This document shows, piece by piece, positions 10,190 to 20,728 of a DNA stretch of 38,764 nucleotides (the first letter of the stretch is position 1; every line of letters begins with the position of its first letter). Origin of the DNA: Acanthaster planci. Taxonomy: Eukaryota; Echinodermata; Asteroidea; Valvatida; Acanthasteridae. The stretch covers positions 752,274 to 791,037 of the forward strand of contig NW_019091620.1 of the NCBI RefSeq assembly GCF_001949145.1. The letters are read 5' to 3'. The notes beneath the pieces are model-generated. The model searched no databases. It was not told where the DNA came from and worked only from the letters and a program-made list of their open reading frames with translations. The translations under genes were made by a program, and so were the position numbers.

Positions 10190-10372
10190 TGTAGTGGTTG
10201 CTGCATACGACTACGAGTCTTGGTGGCGGCCTAATACGCAGTCACACTGAAGAATGACACGTCCTCACTGTTCTACACTGCATTCAAGACTGCCGCGTCA
10301 CACAGGCGGCGAGGACTGTGACGCCGTGCATTGTGGACACGCTTGATTGGTTTATTTACAACAATCACTACA
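10190..10372 (-). repeat. 3' LTR
   Basis: 183 bp, TG...CA ends, inverted 7-bp termini TGTAGTG/CACTACA. It is preceded on the transcribed strand by a polypurine tract. Confidence 0.92.
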
Positions 10373-10381
10373 CTCCTCCCT
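10373..10381 (-). promoter_or_regulatory. Polypurine tract
   Basis: AGGGAGGAG on the minus strand abuts the 3' LTR exactly, the expected plus-strand primer site of reverse transcription. Confidence 0.8.
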
Positions 10382-10853
10382 ATCATGTAGTTTTAGGGAC
10401 TTCAGTGTAATTTCTGAACTATTAGCCAAAACGATTACCCTCCACAAAAATGAAGTCGTAGGGGTCTCGGTGTAGTTCCCAAACTACCTAAAATAATTAC
10501 CCTCCACCAAATGAATAGTTACTTCTCACGCGATACTAAACAAATATAGTCGTTGCATTTCTTCAGTAATGGCGATCCCACCAATATATATAGAAAGACT
10601 CTTAATTACATTTCTCCTTTGCTTCTTTTCATATGACATTAAATACATTTATAGTTGTCACGTTACTTAAACGATGGTGATCTCTTAAGTTGTCAGCCCT
10701 ACTCGAAAGGTAAACGTACATGTATTAGCAATTAAATTTGTGTCCAGTTTTATTTCGAAATAGTTATGAAAAACTATGAAAATAAATCCTTAATCTTTAG
10801 TGCAGATCACAAACAATTTGTTCAAAAAGTTAAAGTAATCCTGGTCTGTGTGT

Positions 10854-12221
10854 CTACATGCTAATAGCGTAGATCCGTGTAGTGTTCTGAAGACACTCCC
10901 TCAAGACATCTTCCACCTGTATTCTGATGATGCGAGCGATCTCGTGGGCGACTAGTTTTGCATCCGTTGAGTTGCTGAACTCCACAGTGCGAGGGGACCA
11001 CCTTGGCTTGAAGAAGGGGGCATTTGTTTCCAGAAGAAGGCATCCTAGAGGAATTCTCCTTGCCACCTCCTTTGGCCCCGGTGCATCCCACTGGACGATA
11101 GGAGTGAGTCCGATGCACAGGTTCGGAAAACGTCTGCACCAGTTTCTGGCCCTCTTCCAGCTATTGGTGTGACAGTGCGGGTGGATTTTCCAATGGGGAG
11201 GGAGGACTTCTGAGACGATTTGGAGACAATCATCTTCGGCATCTTTGCTTTCCTCATCAACGTCTCGGCAATGCAGAACCACTGGCTTTTGAAACTCAAT
11301 AGCCACCCCTAAAAGACGTTGGAGGACAGACTCTTGAACAACTTTAAACTTCCCTTGCCCCCTAGAGTAATCAAGGCCAACTTCTCCCAGGGCACATGTT
11401 TTCGGGTGACCCAACAAATACCGGATCACTCGGATAGTATCAAGGGTGAAGTGGTGAGTATGTCGCGGGTGGAGACTGACCGCAGGAAACACAAATTTAT
11501 CATTGATCAACTCTTCCCAACGCTTTTCATCTGCTAGTGTATTTTCATCGCAAAAATTGGCAATGCAACCCCGGAAGTTTACTGTATTAATCTCCTCGTC
11601 AAGTAGGAAATCTGTGAGGTTACCCATCCTTTGTGCTTTGTGGAGGAGACGGTCTACATGGCAATGCAAATCTATGAAATCAAATGGGGAATCTGGTTTT
11701 GATAGAGGAAGTAGGGACTCCGTCTCGGGTGCAGCTGGAGCAGGTGAGGTAGTGAACTGGGGAGTTTGCTTCGATGGGTGAAGTGGGAACTCTATTTCGG
11801 TTCGCGGCGTCGCATCGAGTAGGAAGTCTGATGTCGGTGTGAGGAAGATGCAGTCTGGTCTAGATGCGGTGCCTAATGAAAGTAAACGCTGAAGAGTCCT
11901 CCAATGAAAAACTGAAGAGATTCTTGATGGGAATGGCAGGTTCCTCTCCAGCAGAGGGGGAAGGCCTTGATGTTTATCATATGCATCCCAAACATGAGCC
12001 TATTCTGAACGGAATGATGAATTTCCGTCACCCAGGTTGTTTTTTATTACAAAGTGTGGAAGACAGCGTGGAGATTCCAATTCAAGTTGGGCTGCAATAA
12101 AATGTAGGAACTCATATACCAGATTATTGAGCTGACCAGTGTGCTCATCCTTCTGAAATGGGCCATGCTCTCTCACATGGACGGCAATCTCCCATCTTTT
12201 ACAGGTCCAACAACTCGTCAA
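10854..12221 (-). pseudogene. TatD-type metal-dependent deoxyribonuclease within the LTR element
   Basis: TatD enzymes are TIM-barrel metal-dependent DNases. One frame runs from about 12,221 to 10,854 with a single in-frame TAG at 12,000-12,002; downstream of it, about 380 codons are open. The nuclease domain begins near 11,680 with FIDLHCHVDRL (the HxH metal pair). It continues with GEVGLDYS (metal Glu), VVLHCRD (His), IHPHCHTNSW (His) and LLETNAPFF. In TatD the last motif normally reads ETD, so the catalytic Asp is Asn here. The domain size (about 270 residues) is typical. I remember TATDN2-like proteins with a CPVPGC zinc finger in coral and mollusc databases. Here the gene sits inside an LTR retrotransposon, downstream of integrase. 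The TAG, the Asn and upstream frameshifts point to decay, although the domain is far better kept than pol. Confidence 0.8.
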
Positions 12222-12257
12222 CAGGTAGAGGAACCACCATCTGTCGGAACATATGCT

Positions 12258-12611
12258 TCATCTTGGTGAACTATGGAGAGAACATCCTGGCACAGGGCAC
12301 AGCTGTTTACGTTGGGACTTCCCACTGGCGTGACTGTTGAATAGTGGTGGTGTGTTGCCTCGGACAGTGTTCTGGCTAAATTCAGGGTTGGGAGGACCAG
12401 TGTGGACGATGTTGTGCATTGACGATGTTGCTCCTGTGGCTGTTAATCCGTTGTCTTGGGTGGCGATGTGTTGGACATCATAGGTTGGGTCACCTTTCAC
12501 GCCGAGGATGTTTTGGTCAATGTCAGTGATGGGGTTATCTTCCACGTCGTGTTGTTGTTCTTGTTCATCTGATGACGGACCGTAATCTGGAACAAAATAT
12601 GCTTCCTCCAT
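12258..12611 (-). CDS. N-terminal ORF of the TatD protein with CPVPGC zinc-finger start
   Basis: ATG at 12,611 opens 117 codons, acidic at first (EQEQQHDVEDN), then low-complexity, ending KQLCPVPGCSLHSSPR before a TGA. The CPVPGC pair looks like the first half of a C2H2-like finger. His residues that could complete it (VHVREHG) lie further on in another frame near 12,170, so at least one frameshift separates this ORF from the TatD frame. It begins about 345 bp after the integrase stop, on the same strand and inside the same LTRs. I infer it is the start of the same protein, nucleic-acid-binding, about 560 residues in the ancestral form. Confidence 0.6.
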   Translation of the reverse strand: MEEAYFVPDYGPSSDEQEQQHDVEDNPITDIDQNILGVKGDPTYDVQHIATQDNGLTATGATSSMHNIVHTGPPNPEFSQNTVRGNTPPLFNSHASGKSQRKQLCPVPGCSLHSSPR

Positions 12612-12728
12612 TGTATTTTGGATCTGTACAACTTGTGGTATAATAGGTTTTGTTTAATTCGATATTTATTCATGGTACATCTTTAAAAAAAAAACCAAAA
12701 ATGCACACAGCAGTATGGTATACATATG

Positions 12729-12772
12729 CATCACAATCCCATAATTGATGCATCACAATCCCATAATTGATG
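12729..12772. repeat. Two tandem copies of a 22-bp unit
   Basis: CATCACAATCCCATAATTGA-type unit repeated twice in the spacer between integrase and the TatD gene. Confidence 0.8.
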
Positions 12773-12954
12773 GATCTTCTTACACCAACTGGTGGGTGGT
12801 TTGTCCAACTGTCGCCGGACACTAAAATCTTCATCAAAGGGTTCAATTCTATTAAACGTTTTATATTATCCTATGTACACTTAGTAATTAAGATTTACTG
12901 GTGAAGCTTCATTGCTCAACTGACGGCAGGCAACAAACACTTTCCCCTAATATA

Positions 12955-13671
12955 TTACTGTATCAGCAAAACGAGCTGGAACCTTGGTTTTCCTGCCACT
13001 TTTAGTGAGGACACTTCGTCCCACTCGGGAATCTGGATCAGGTTCAAACAGGGACTTAATTTCTTGACCATCCACTTCTGTGCTTTCTGGCAGCTTAGGG
13101 TCATTCTCCCCCAGCAGTTGTTAACGTTTTCTTCAAAATCAAAATGGCAGTGCCCTATCTTCATTTTTTTCATAAGATCATGATGCACTACTAAGTCTCC
13201 CTTCTTGCCCTGAATTTGATGCAAAATGGGAGAGAGTACTTCAGAGACAAGAAATGGGCCTTGCCAGATTGGCTGTAATTTACTCGATTGACCTGACTTT
13301 GTCGATTCGTTTAATTTATAGACAACATCCCCTTCTTCAAAGGTTTTCTGATTTTTGGTGTAGTCGGAGTATTTCTTCTGGTATTGCTGTGAACCTCCAA
13401 TTACCTTTCTTGCGAGTGTGTGAACCTCTGATAACCTATTTCTCAATTCTGTGACAAACTCATGGGGATCACTTGCTTCCGCATTTCCAGTATTTTTCAT
13501 TTCAAAGACGAGAGCAAGGGGCTGCTTGACTCCCCTGCCTAGCATCATTAAGTGTAGTGTAAGACCAGTTGTGCAATTGGGCAAGGCGCGTATTGCTCCA
13601 GTTAGGATTGGATGATCTTTGTCCCAATTTAAGTTTTTGCCTTTGAGGTAACATCTTTTAGAATAGATCAA
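12955..13671 (-). pseudogene. Ty3/gypsy integrase C-terminal part with GPY/F module
   Basis: It continues the integrase after a TGA and a frameshift at 13,640-13,670. The start reads RCYLKGKNLNWDKDHPILTG, the usual helix after the catalytic Glu. Further on QPIWQGPFLVSEVLSP is the GPY/F module and DLVVHHDLMKKM follows, as in related elements. No chromodomain is seen in the remaining 80 residues. The stop at 12,955 ends pol; the TatD-bearing ORF begins beyond it. Confidence 0.75.
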
Positions 13672-14215
13672 TTGTACCTTTCAACTTGCCCATTTGAACT
13701 CGGATGGTATGGAGTAGTGCGAGTTTGTGTAATGTCCAATATTTCACTGACTGCACGAAAAAGGGCACTTGTAAAAGTACTACCCTGATCGGTGGGAATT
13801 TGTAATGGGCATCCAAAGTGTGAAATAAAGTTATCTATTACGGTTCTAGCCACCCTGTCTGCTTTCTGATCTTGGAGGGGATATGCTTCGACCCATTTCG
13901 TGAATTGACAGACTAGCATCAGAATATATTTATTGCCTGCCTGTGAAGGAACAAATGGCCCCAGAATATCAAGGTACACGTATAAACGCTCGACTTTGGC
14001 TCCTGCATGATACAAGGCCATTGGTGCCTTTGCTTTCTTGCATGGCTTCTTGAATATGTTGCACTCTTTTGCAAGATTTGACAAAAATTAAACATCTTTG
14101 CCCATACCATACCAGAAAGCAGACTGCCTAATTTCATGCACCGTCTTAATTATTCCAGGGTGGCCAGCTAGTTTTGCATCATGACAGAGGCTCATCTCTT
14201 CTTGTTTAAGTTTGG
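13668..14215 (-). pseudogene. Ty3/gypsy integrase HHCC and catalytic core
   Basis: The segment 14,215-14,085 in an adjacent frame encodes CHDAKLAGHPGIIKTVHEIR, the His-His part of the zinc-binding domain. The ORF 14,084-13,668 holds the Cys pair region (CNIFKKPC) and the DDE core: Asp in YVYLDILGPF, Asp in IPTDQGSTF and Glu in NGQVERYN. All three catalytic residues are retained. It inserts the cDNA copy into the host genome. The frame is broken between the zinc domain and the core and again right after VERYN. Confidence 0.8.
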
Positions 14216-14453
14216 TTGGAATTACGAGAAGTAGCTTAGATGAATGAATCTCACGCCCAGTCATGTACAGGACTCAATCCATCACTCATGAGAGAGGCAG
14301 ATAAGACCACAAATATTTTACAGTCGGAGAACAAACGTGGAGTTCATTTGGTTGGGGAGGGGATGATTTCTCCATCCATTTCAGAATGACTCCAAGATCT
14401 GGATCTAGCATCTGTGCCTGTCTAAGCTGTGGATGAGTATAGTTAGTGAAGAG

Positions 14454-14729
14454 TTAGGTTTCCCTATCGTCCAGCAAACACCGGTCGGAAGGGTGGACTG
14501 CCTTACTCTGATATTTTGTATCGTCGCTCGGCCTGTTCTGAGTTTCAATTTGGCAAACTGCTAAGGGAAAAATGTCATCTACATCATTTTCAAACCTTTC
14601 CAAATGGGAATGAACCCGTGTGCAAAACTTACAGCCACCACATCGTAGGCATTCTACTAGGTATCCTTGACAATGCATCTGCGTTTGCATGTTTGTTTCC
14701 CTTCCTATGGATGATGTCTTATTGGGCAA
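14454..14729 (-). pseudogene. Linker between RNase H and integrase
   Basis: One frame near 14,690-14,720 shows HRKGNKHANADALSR, the conserved tail of the RNase H/tether region of gypsy elements. An overlapping frame continues with CLRCGGCKFCTRVHSHL and an acidic segment. They belong to one protein broken by a frameshift. The Cys cluster here is seen in some gypsy lineages; its role is unclear. Confidence 0.6.
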
Positions 14730-15153
14730 GTTCCTCCATCCATCTTGTGAGAACCCCTGATAAATGTTTGCATTTCATCAGCGATGCTAGGCTGCTGTGG
14801 TCTGTCCTAATAAAGAATTTCCTCCCGAGTAAGTAGTGGCGAAACTGGCGGGTACAGTGTACCACAGCAAGGAGTTCTTTTCTGGTTGTACAGTATCTAA
14901 GGTGTGATGGGGATAATGTATAGCTAGCATAGCTAATGACTTTCTCTTCCCTATCTTGTAATTGAATCAGTTCTGCTCCAATCGCCGTGTCTGACACATC
15001 GGTATCTAGTATGAATGGTTCCCCATTATTTTGCAGAAACGACAATACTTGGGATGACATCAAGGCAGTTTTCAGATTCTGAAATGTTTGTTGATGTTTA
15101 TCTTGCCAAACAAATGGTGTATTTTTCTGGGCGAGTTCAAACAGGGGTTGCAT
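14719..15153 (-). pseudogene. Ty3/gypsy RNase H domain
   Basis: It removes the RNA strand during cDNA synthesis. Catalytic acidic residues are visible: Asp in FILDTDVSDTAIGAEL, Glu in CTTRKELLAVV and Asp in FFIRTDHSSL. The start NTPFVWQDKHQQTFQNLK is the usual RT-to-RNase H connector. The ORF is intact over 144 codons and follows RT directly. Confidence 0.85.
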
Positions 15154-15525
15154 TTATTGGGCTACATCTTTAATGTGTGCTCGATGATAATTAAGGCCTG
15201 GGAACTGTTGCACTTGTCTACGAGTTTTGGGAATTGGCCACTGGTGGACAGCAGATACGCTGTCTGGATTTGGCGCAATTCTGCGATTACTAACTACCTT
15301 AGCCAGAAAGAGTACTTCTCGTTGAAACAAGTTGCGTTTCTTCGCTTTCAATTTGAGGTCATGCTTACAGAATTTTTCAAGGATCGTTATTAGATTTTTC
15401 AGTGAATCTTCAAAGTTCTTCCCCAAAATTATGATGTCATCCAAATACACCATCGCTTCCGTTAGGGCTTGCCCTTTGAGGATTAAGGTCATTGCGCGCT
15501 GGAAAGCGTAACCAGCGGATTAACA
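15154..15525 (-). pseudogene. Reverse transcriptase, C-terminal half only
   Basis: An open frame from about 15,525 begins with SAGYAFQRAMTLIL, the RT segment before the active site, then VYLDDIIILG with the catalytic YLDD box, then RRQVQQFPGLNYHRAHI of the thumb. Fingers and most of the palm are missing: a TAA lies directly upstream and no related sequence follows before the 5' LTR. The element is therefore deleted for gag, protease and the front of RT. Confidence 0.85.
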
Positions 15526-15814
15526 GCGGAACTTTTTTTTTATGTGTGTAGGGAGTTGACTCCTCTTGTGATTTATGAATATGAGTTTCAAAACAGACTT
15601 GGGAGAGCAGTTTTCAATGAATTAGAACTATCATACGCTGCAATAATGTGGCGCACAAAATCACATAGACAATACCCGGGAAATGCTGTGTCACAACCCA
15701 TACACACGATAATACTGTGGTGAGTTCTCAACAAACTCCGAGAATATTAGAAGTTGGCTTTAGCTTGGAAATTTTCTATTCATAATTACCGAATCCTGTA
15801 CGCCACGAATTTAC
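15526..15814. other. Short 5' internal region of the LTR element, gag/protease absent
   Basis: Only about 290 bp separate the PBS from the RT fragment. No gag or protease motif is seen. Bases 15,645-15,715 resemble 6604-6672 inside element B, so part of this interval may be foreign to the original retroelement. Confidence 0.6.
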
Positions 15815-15825
15815 CCTCGTCGCCA
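15815..15825 (-). promoter_or_regulatory. Primer-binding site, tRNA-Ser type
   Basis: TGGCGACGAGG on the minus strand starts one base after the 5' LTR. It is complementary to the 3' end CCTCGTCGCCA known for animal tRNA-Ser(GCT), 11 matches before the first mismatch. Confidence 0.75.
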
Positions 15826-15826
15826 A

Positions 15827-16005
15827 TGTAGTGGTTGCAGCATACGGCTGCGAGTCTTGGCGGCAGCCTATACGCAGTCACACTGAAGAACGACACATCC
15901 TTACTGTTCTACACTGCATTCAAGACTGCCGTGTCACACAGGCGACGACTGTGACGCCGTGCATTGAGGACACGCTTGACTTGTTGATTTACAACAATCA
16001 CTACA
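15827..16005 (-). repeat. 5' LTR
   Basis: 179 bp, same TGTAGTG/CACTACA termini as the 3' copy, about 92-93% identical by eye. It is followed on the transcribed strand by the PBS. Confidence 0.92.
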
Positions 16006-16756
16006 TTAATTTGCAGTGTGCTCTAAATAGACCTGTGGTTGATGAAAAGCAAAAACCCAGTGCATTCAAATGGCGTTGTAGTATGCTTGGTCTTCTCAAT
16101 TACAGAGGGTAGGGATCTGGGGCAAAAGAATGCCGACTTCTGAGAAAAAATCTTTGGATTGGGGCAAGCTAGCGTCTGTGTGAAGCACCAAAGCGCTCTG
16201 GCCCTTTGACAATGGATTGGGTCAGTCAAGCGTGTTCATGTGGATCCACAGGTAATTAAAACTTGTTTGAGATGCCAACAAAGTTCCAAGCTATAGTTAC
16301 ATTTGCATGTGGGTATATCGTGGCAATAAGACACCTATTCAAATTGATTTTGTAAAAAAATTCTGATGACTCAGAATGTTGTGATGACTCTGTTGAAGTA
16401 CATGTACATTGTGTAGAAATGTATTTCTGTGTACATGCATTTCTCCTGCATGTCTTCACAGATAATCTATTGTTCTCGAGCAGGAAAGTTACAATCGAAG
16501 AGGATGACTCAAGTTAGAATATCAGGAAGGTGTGTGTTTTTATTTCATTTCACAAGAGATAAAGAAATACAACAGGATTCAGGAAAAAAGTTAATCAAAA
16601 TCCTGTCTGTGTAAAGGCTCAAGGTGGCAAGTAGTTCACACCAGGAGTCAGCCAGTGTAGCCTCAGTTTGAAAATGAAAGTGTTGAGACCAAAGATCAGG
16701 CCATCTACAACGTCTGCGGGCGGGGTATCCCACAAATGAGGGAATCTGACAAAAAG
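16006..16756. other. No recognised gene
   Basis: Begins with the right-hand TTAA duplication (16,006-16,009). Contains one GTACATGTAC palindrome (16,398-16,407). Short ORFs have no recognisable motif. Confidence 0.5.
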
Positions 16757-17238
16757 TGACTCGTGAAAAGCTATGAAAGCTATGAATAATGATGAATAAA
16801 TTTAACATCATCAATGTGTCTAGAATTGAGATTGATATAGCTTTCTGATTCAACGTCGAATTTGTTATACATGTAGATACATTTGGCTACAAAGACAACT
16901 GTGAAAAAGTTTAGCCTATAGATTCGTTAAGTAGGACAGACCCAGCTTGGAACAACAGGTCGAGTACTCTATATTATCCCTGCTGGGGTTTGGCAGATGA
17001 CTCGTGAAAAGCTATGAAAGCTATGAATAATGATGAATAAATTTAACATCATCAATGTGTCTAGAATTGAGATTGATATAGCTTTCTGATTCAACGTCGA
17101 ATTTGTTATACATGTAGATACATTTGGCTACAAAGACAACTGTGAAAAAGTTTAGCCTATAGATTCGTTAAGTAGGACAGACCCAGCTTGGAACAACAGG
17201 TCGAGTACTCTATATTATCCCTGCTGGGGTTTGGCAGA
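16757..17238. repeat. Perfect tandem duplication, 2 x 241 bp
   Basis: 16,757-16,997 and 16,998-17,238 are identical at every position I compared. Flanks differ. The unit has no ORF of note. Confidence 0.95.
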
Positions 17239-18420
17239 TGATGTCTTGGGAGGCCCAAACAGGAACAAGTAAATCACCTTTGAACTCATCAATCTTTGAA
17301 GTACATCATAATGAACGGAAATTTCGAAAAGAAAATAAAAGTGCTTTGGGACAATTCACATTTAAGAAACCTCTGTTCCTTGCTATATGATGAAACAATA
17401 TTGACTTTGTTGACAAAGGGGACTATATTTCTCGTTGCCATATCACCGCGCTTTGTCTTGCGCACAGTGGTAGAAACTCAGTCAAAGATAGGCTCTTTTT
17501 TTAGGCAATAACTTCAGCAGTCCACGCTGAGGGAAACCCAAACGAAGCAGCCATCTGCAGCAGGTATTCTTTCTTGCCGATATAAAAGAAAAGCCTTGTT
17601 GTTTAGTTTATATACAGACAAAATCATTTTATATTTTTATGACATCTGTTTATTCCTTCAAGCTAATGTTTTTGCATTACAACTGAATGGAGCTCATGCT
17701 TTCAGGTCTGATCAGCAAAATGGAAAGGTTGAAACATGTATTAAAATTAAAACTGAATAAACGGGTGTTTATATCATTGATTAAACAGCCACTACATGTT
17801 GTTGCATGTCTGAAACTTGAAATGACTCCTTTTGTGCCCACAGGCCTAATTAGTAGTCCAGAAAGGAAAACTGTTCATTTATTAAAATGCTAATATCCAA
17901 AATTAAAAAAATATATTGAATTTTGTAATTTTTTTGTGAGAAAAGGTACTTGAAAAACCCAGGAAATGCTGTAAAATGCTGAGAGTATCTAAATTCCAAA
18001 AATTTTCAGGGCCCTTGGGCGGGGTTTGAACCCAACGCCATGGCTTTGCAAAATGTTGGTAAATGGCAATGGAAGTCCCCCACAGTTTTGAAAAATCCTC
18101 GAGAGAACCCTGCTCAGTTTATGAAACTCTGGCCAAATGTGAGAATAAATTTTTGATTGGGTATCCTTGATGTCTCTTGACAAGCTTGCCTGACAGCATC
18201 AGGAACTTAGTTGGCACGGCGGTGATGCTTGCAACACGTCTGATTTTCTGCGGTCTCCAGCACTACTACGGGCATGCGAGTTTACAAATCAAGACGCAGT
18301 TGGTAAACCCAAACATCAAAGAATGATTCCCTATAAAATTGAGGTGAAGTGCTCAGTCATTATCGGTCGTTACAAGCATAGAGCAAGGAACAGATGTAAG
18401 GAGACATTCCAGTATCTACA
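17239..18420. other. No recognised gene upstream of the MULE-type gene
   Basis: ORFs of 60-71 codons show no family features. The interval should include the promoter of the 18,421 gene, but no clear TATA box is seen close to the start. Confidence 0.45.
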
Positions 18421-20728
18421 ATGCCTGTTGCCACGAGTAAGTTGAAGAAGCAGGTAAAGTGCTCCCAGTACCCGTGCATCAGATGCGGGGATGAAATCTC
18501 TTTGAGACAGCACGCCATTTAGTGCGAGGGATGTAACCTCTGGCAGCACCGTCATTGCCCAGGCAAGTTTCTTTCAGAAAATTTCATTGCAAAACTTAGA
18601 GGAGTCTGTGAAGTACTTGCCATGTAGTATAAATTTGCCTTTGTTAAGATCAAATCTCACGTCTTGCTTTGGAATTTGTTGCACTACTATCTGTTCAAAG
18701 CTGGATTATTTCAGACCTACAGTATCTCTATAAAATACATCGCCTTAGAGATTTATTACTTTGCTTCTAAGATGAATTTAAAGCCCAAGCTGCAGTTTTC
18801 AAACATGTTGCCAGTGTGAAAAGCTTAGGCCAACTTGGTTTCCTCAGCCCACTTAAAATTACATTCAAATCGCCAACATGATGAAAAGTACATGTACAAT
18901 ACAAGATTATCTATTTCGGAGGGGAAATGTACTTTTTGCCAATAGAAAGTTTATTTTAGGCTTGAACACTTGCTTTTGCTGTGGGCATTACCAAATTCTT
19001 GCAAATTTTTTTGTTCACTTTGCTCTTATCACCTAGTGCACTTTACATGTACATATGCATGTAACCTTGCCATGTTGTTACTCGTCCTTCGGGGTATACT
19101 TTTCTCTTTGACTGAATTAGGAACTACTTTTGTTGTATCATTTTGCAAAGGTTTATGTTGGCATTATTGTATTTTTGTGTCATTCTTTTCTCTCGGACTA
19201 GGAATCACCTTGGTCTTCTGCAAAGAGGCAATGAGAAGTGGCAACAGCTTTTCATGGACGTGTGTTACATGTGCAGCAGACATGCCCACACTGGGGTAGA
19301 ATGAGTGCTAGAAGCCCTGTAAGTGTTGATGAAATTGAAGTTTTGTATATAGTATTCCCTGCAAGGTCATCAGGCAGGAACTCAAATTTTTTCAACCGAC
19401 CATTTTTTTAACATATTCTTGAACTCAGGCTTGACATGAAGTAGTCCATATTGGAATTTTACATTGAGGGTACTCCAGGCATATGTTCTCTCTTGGCATG
19501 CTTGCTTATCTGTCTGGCATGCAACACTTACTGACTTTCATTGACATACACGTATGTTGTAGGTAATTGATGATGAGGAGCAAGTTGATGAGCTGGCAGA
19601 CGTGATGAAGTTGGATCCTGTAGCAACAAGTACACCACATTCTGATCACTACCACAGTGATGCAAGCAGTGTGCAGGGGTAAGAGTTATATTGGGGGCCA
19701 ACAATATTGGGAAATGCAACGTGCAAATAAAGTCCAGCATTCCATTACGTTTCCATTGCATGAGATCCTGTTTGCTTTGTCATCATAAGATTAATACCAT
19801 CTTGGAACATAGTGAGGCGTAGTGATCTCTGTGTAAGTTGTATGTTTTAAAAACAGAAACAGCAAGTGTGCTCAAAAGGATGAGCTTTCTTGATCATCTT
19901 TACCTTAACATAACACTTTTAAATTGACAATCATATAAATTGCAGGTAACTGATGCAGATGATGAGGAGCAGGAAAAGGCGATGGAGTTGGATCCACTGG
20001 AAGTAGGAAGTGACAATGAGAGCACTAGGCAGGCGGTAAATGCTGACCTCCTTTTGTTATTAAGGTTTTGTTTACGGTAGTAGCAATCTCTGGTGTAAAA
20101 TTACTTTAAATCTACAAACAAGGAGAGCCAGCCAGATTGTGTAGGAAAATGTTCCAGGCAAAATCACAAGAGATGGGCATAACCGAATACACAAATTTTC
20201 AATCTTCACATTTTTTTTTTATAACAGTAGGTATGTTATTGGAATGTTTTTGTTTTTTCTCACACTTTGCAAACAGATGAACAAAACGATGCTATTCACG
20301 ACTTTTTCATTTGAAGGGCTCGCATCCAGCAGATGTGTCCATGCAGTCCATTGATCATCAAGAGCAGTCGCTCCTTTGTTAGAGGAGTCACTTGATAGAG
20401 GATTTATAAGTGACATGTCACTCGATGCTGAACCTGAAGGCATCAATTATTGAATAATTGGCTCATCATCGCAGCGAGGCCATCCTAATTGACTCTTTCG
20501 GATACATTTACACCCTGAAGACCGAGTCCAGAGAGAAGGTCTTCTAGAGGTACATGCATGAGGCGTATTCCACATCGTGTTATTAGGTTGTCTCAAATAA
20601 AACATGGTTGGCAATTATTATGAGGAGCAGCAACAGCATCTTGGTTCAATGTTACACTGCAGTTCAACTTACACTACGGTTTGTTTTTTCTTTTGTTTCT
20701 TTGGAAACTTTTTTTACCATTTGTGCAG

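Larger units (their letters stand above)
10190..16005 (-). mobile_element. Ty3/gypsy-type LTR retrotransposon carrying a TatD nuclease gene
   Basis: Direct repeats of 183 bp (10,190-10,372) and 179 bp (15,827-16,005), both with TGTAGTG...CACTACA ends, bound a 5.8-kb unit transcribed on the minus strand. PBS, PPT and a 4-bp TTAA duplication are all in the right places. Pol order along the minus strand is RT, RNase H, HHCC zinc finger, integrase, GPY/F module, which is the Ty3/gypsy order. Gag, protease and the N-terminal part of RT are missing between the PBS and 15,525, so it is internally deleted. An extra gene (zinc finger plus TatD) fills 12,611-10,854 between integrase and the PPT. The LTRs differ by about 13 substitutions and a few indels by eye, so insertion is not recent. 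Confidence 0.9.

Noticed and set aside
12955-13671. Possible envelope gene downstream of integrase
   Set aside because: The sequence continues the integrase C-terminus (GPY/F module) and has no signal peptide or transmembrane segment; the extra gene further on is TatD-like.
10186-16009. TTAA flanks taken as a piggyBac insertion
   Set aside because: The unit has direct LTRs with PBS and PPT; the TTAA is a 4-bp retroviral-type duplication.
18015-18045. GGGTTTGAACCC resembling a tRNA B box, suggesting a tRNA or SINE
   Set aside because: No cloverleaf and no convincing A box at the right distance on either strand.
20604-20728. Upstream extension of the 20,604-21,128 ORF as the true protein start
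   Set aside because: The segment before 20,729 is intron: the 20,549/20,729 junction restores the FLYWCH frame exactly.
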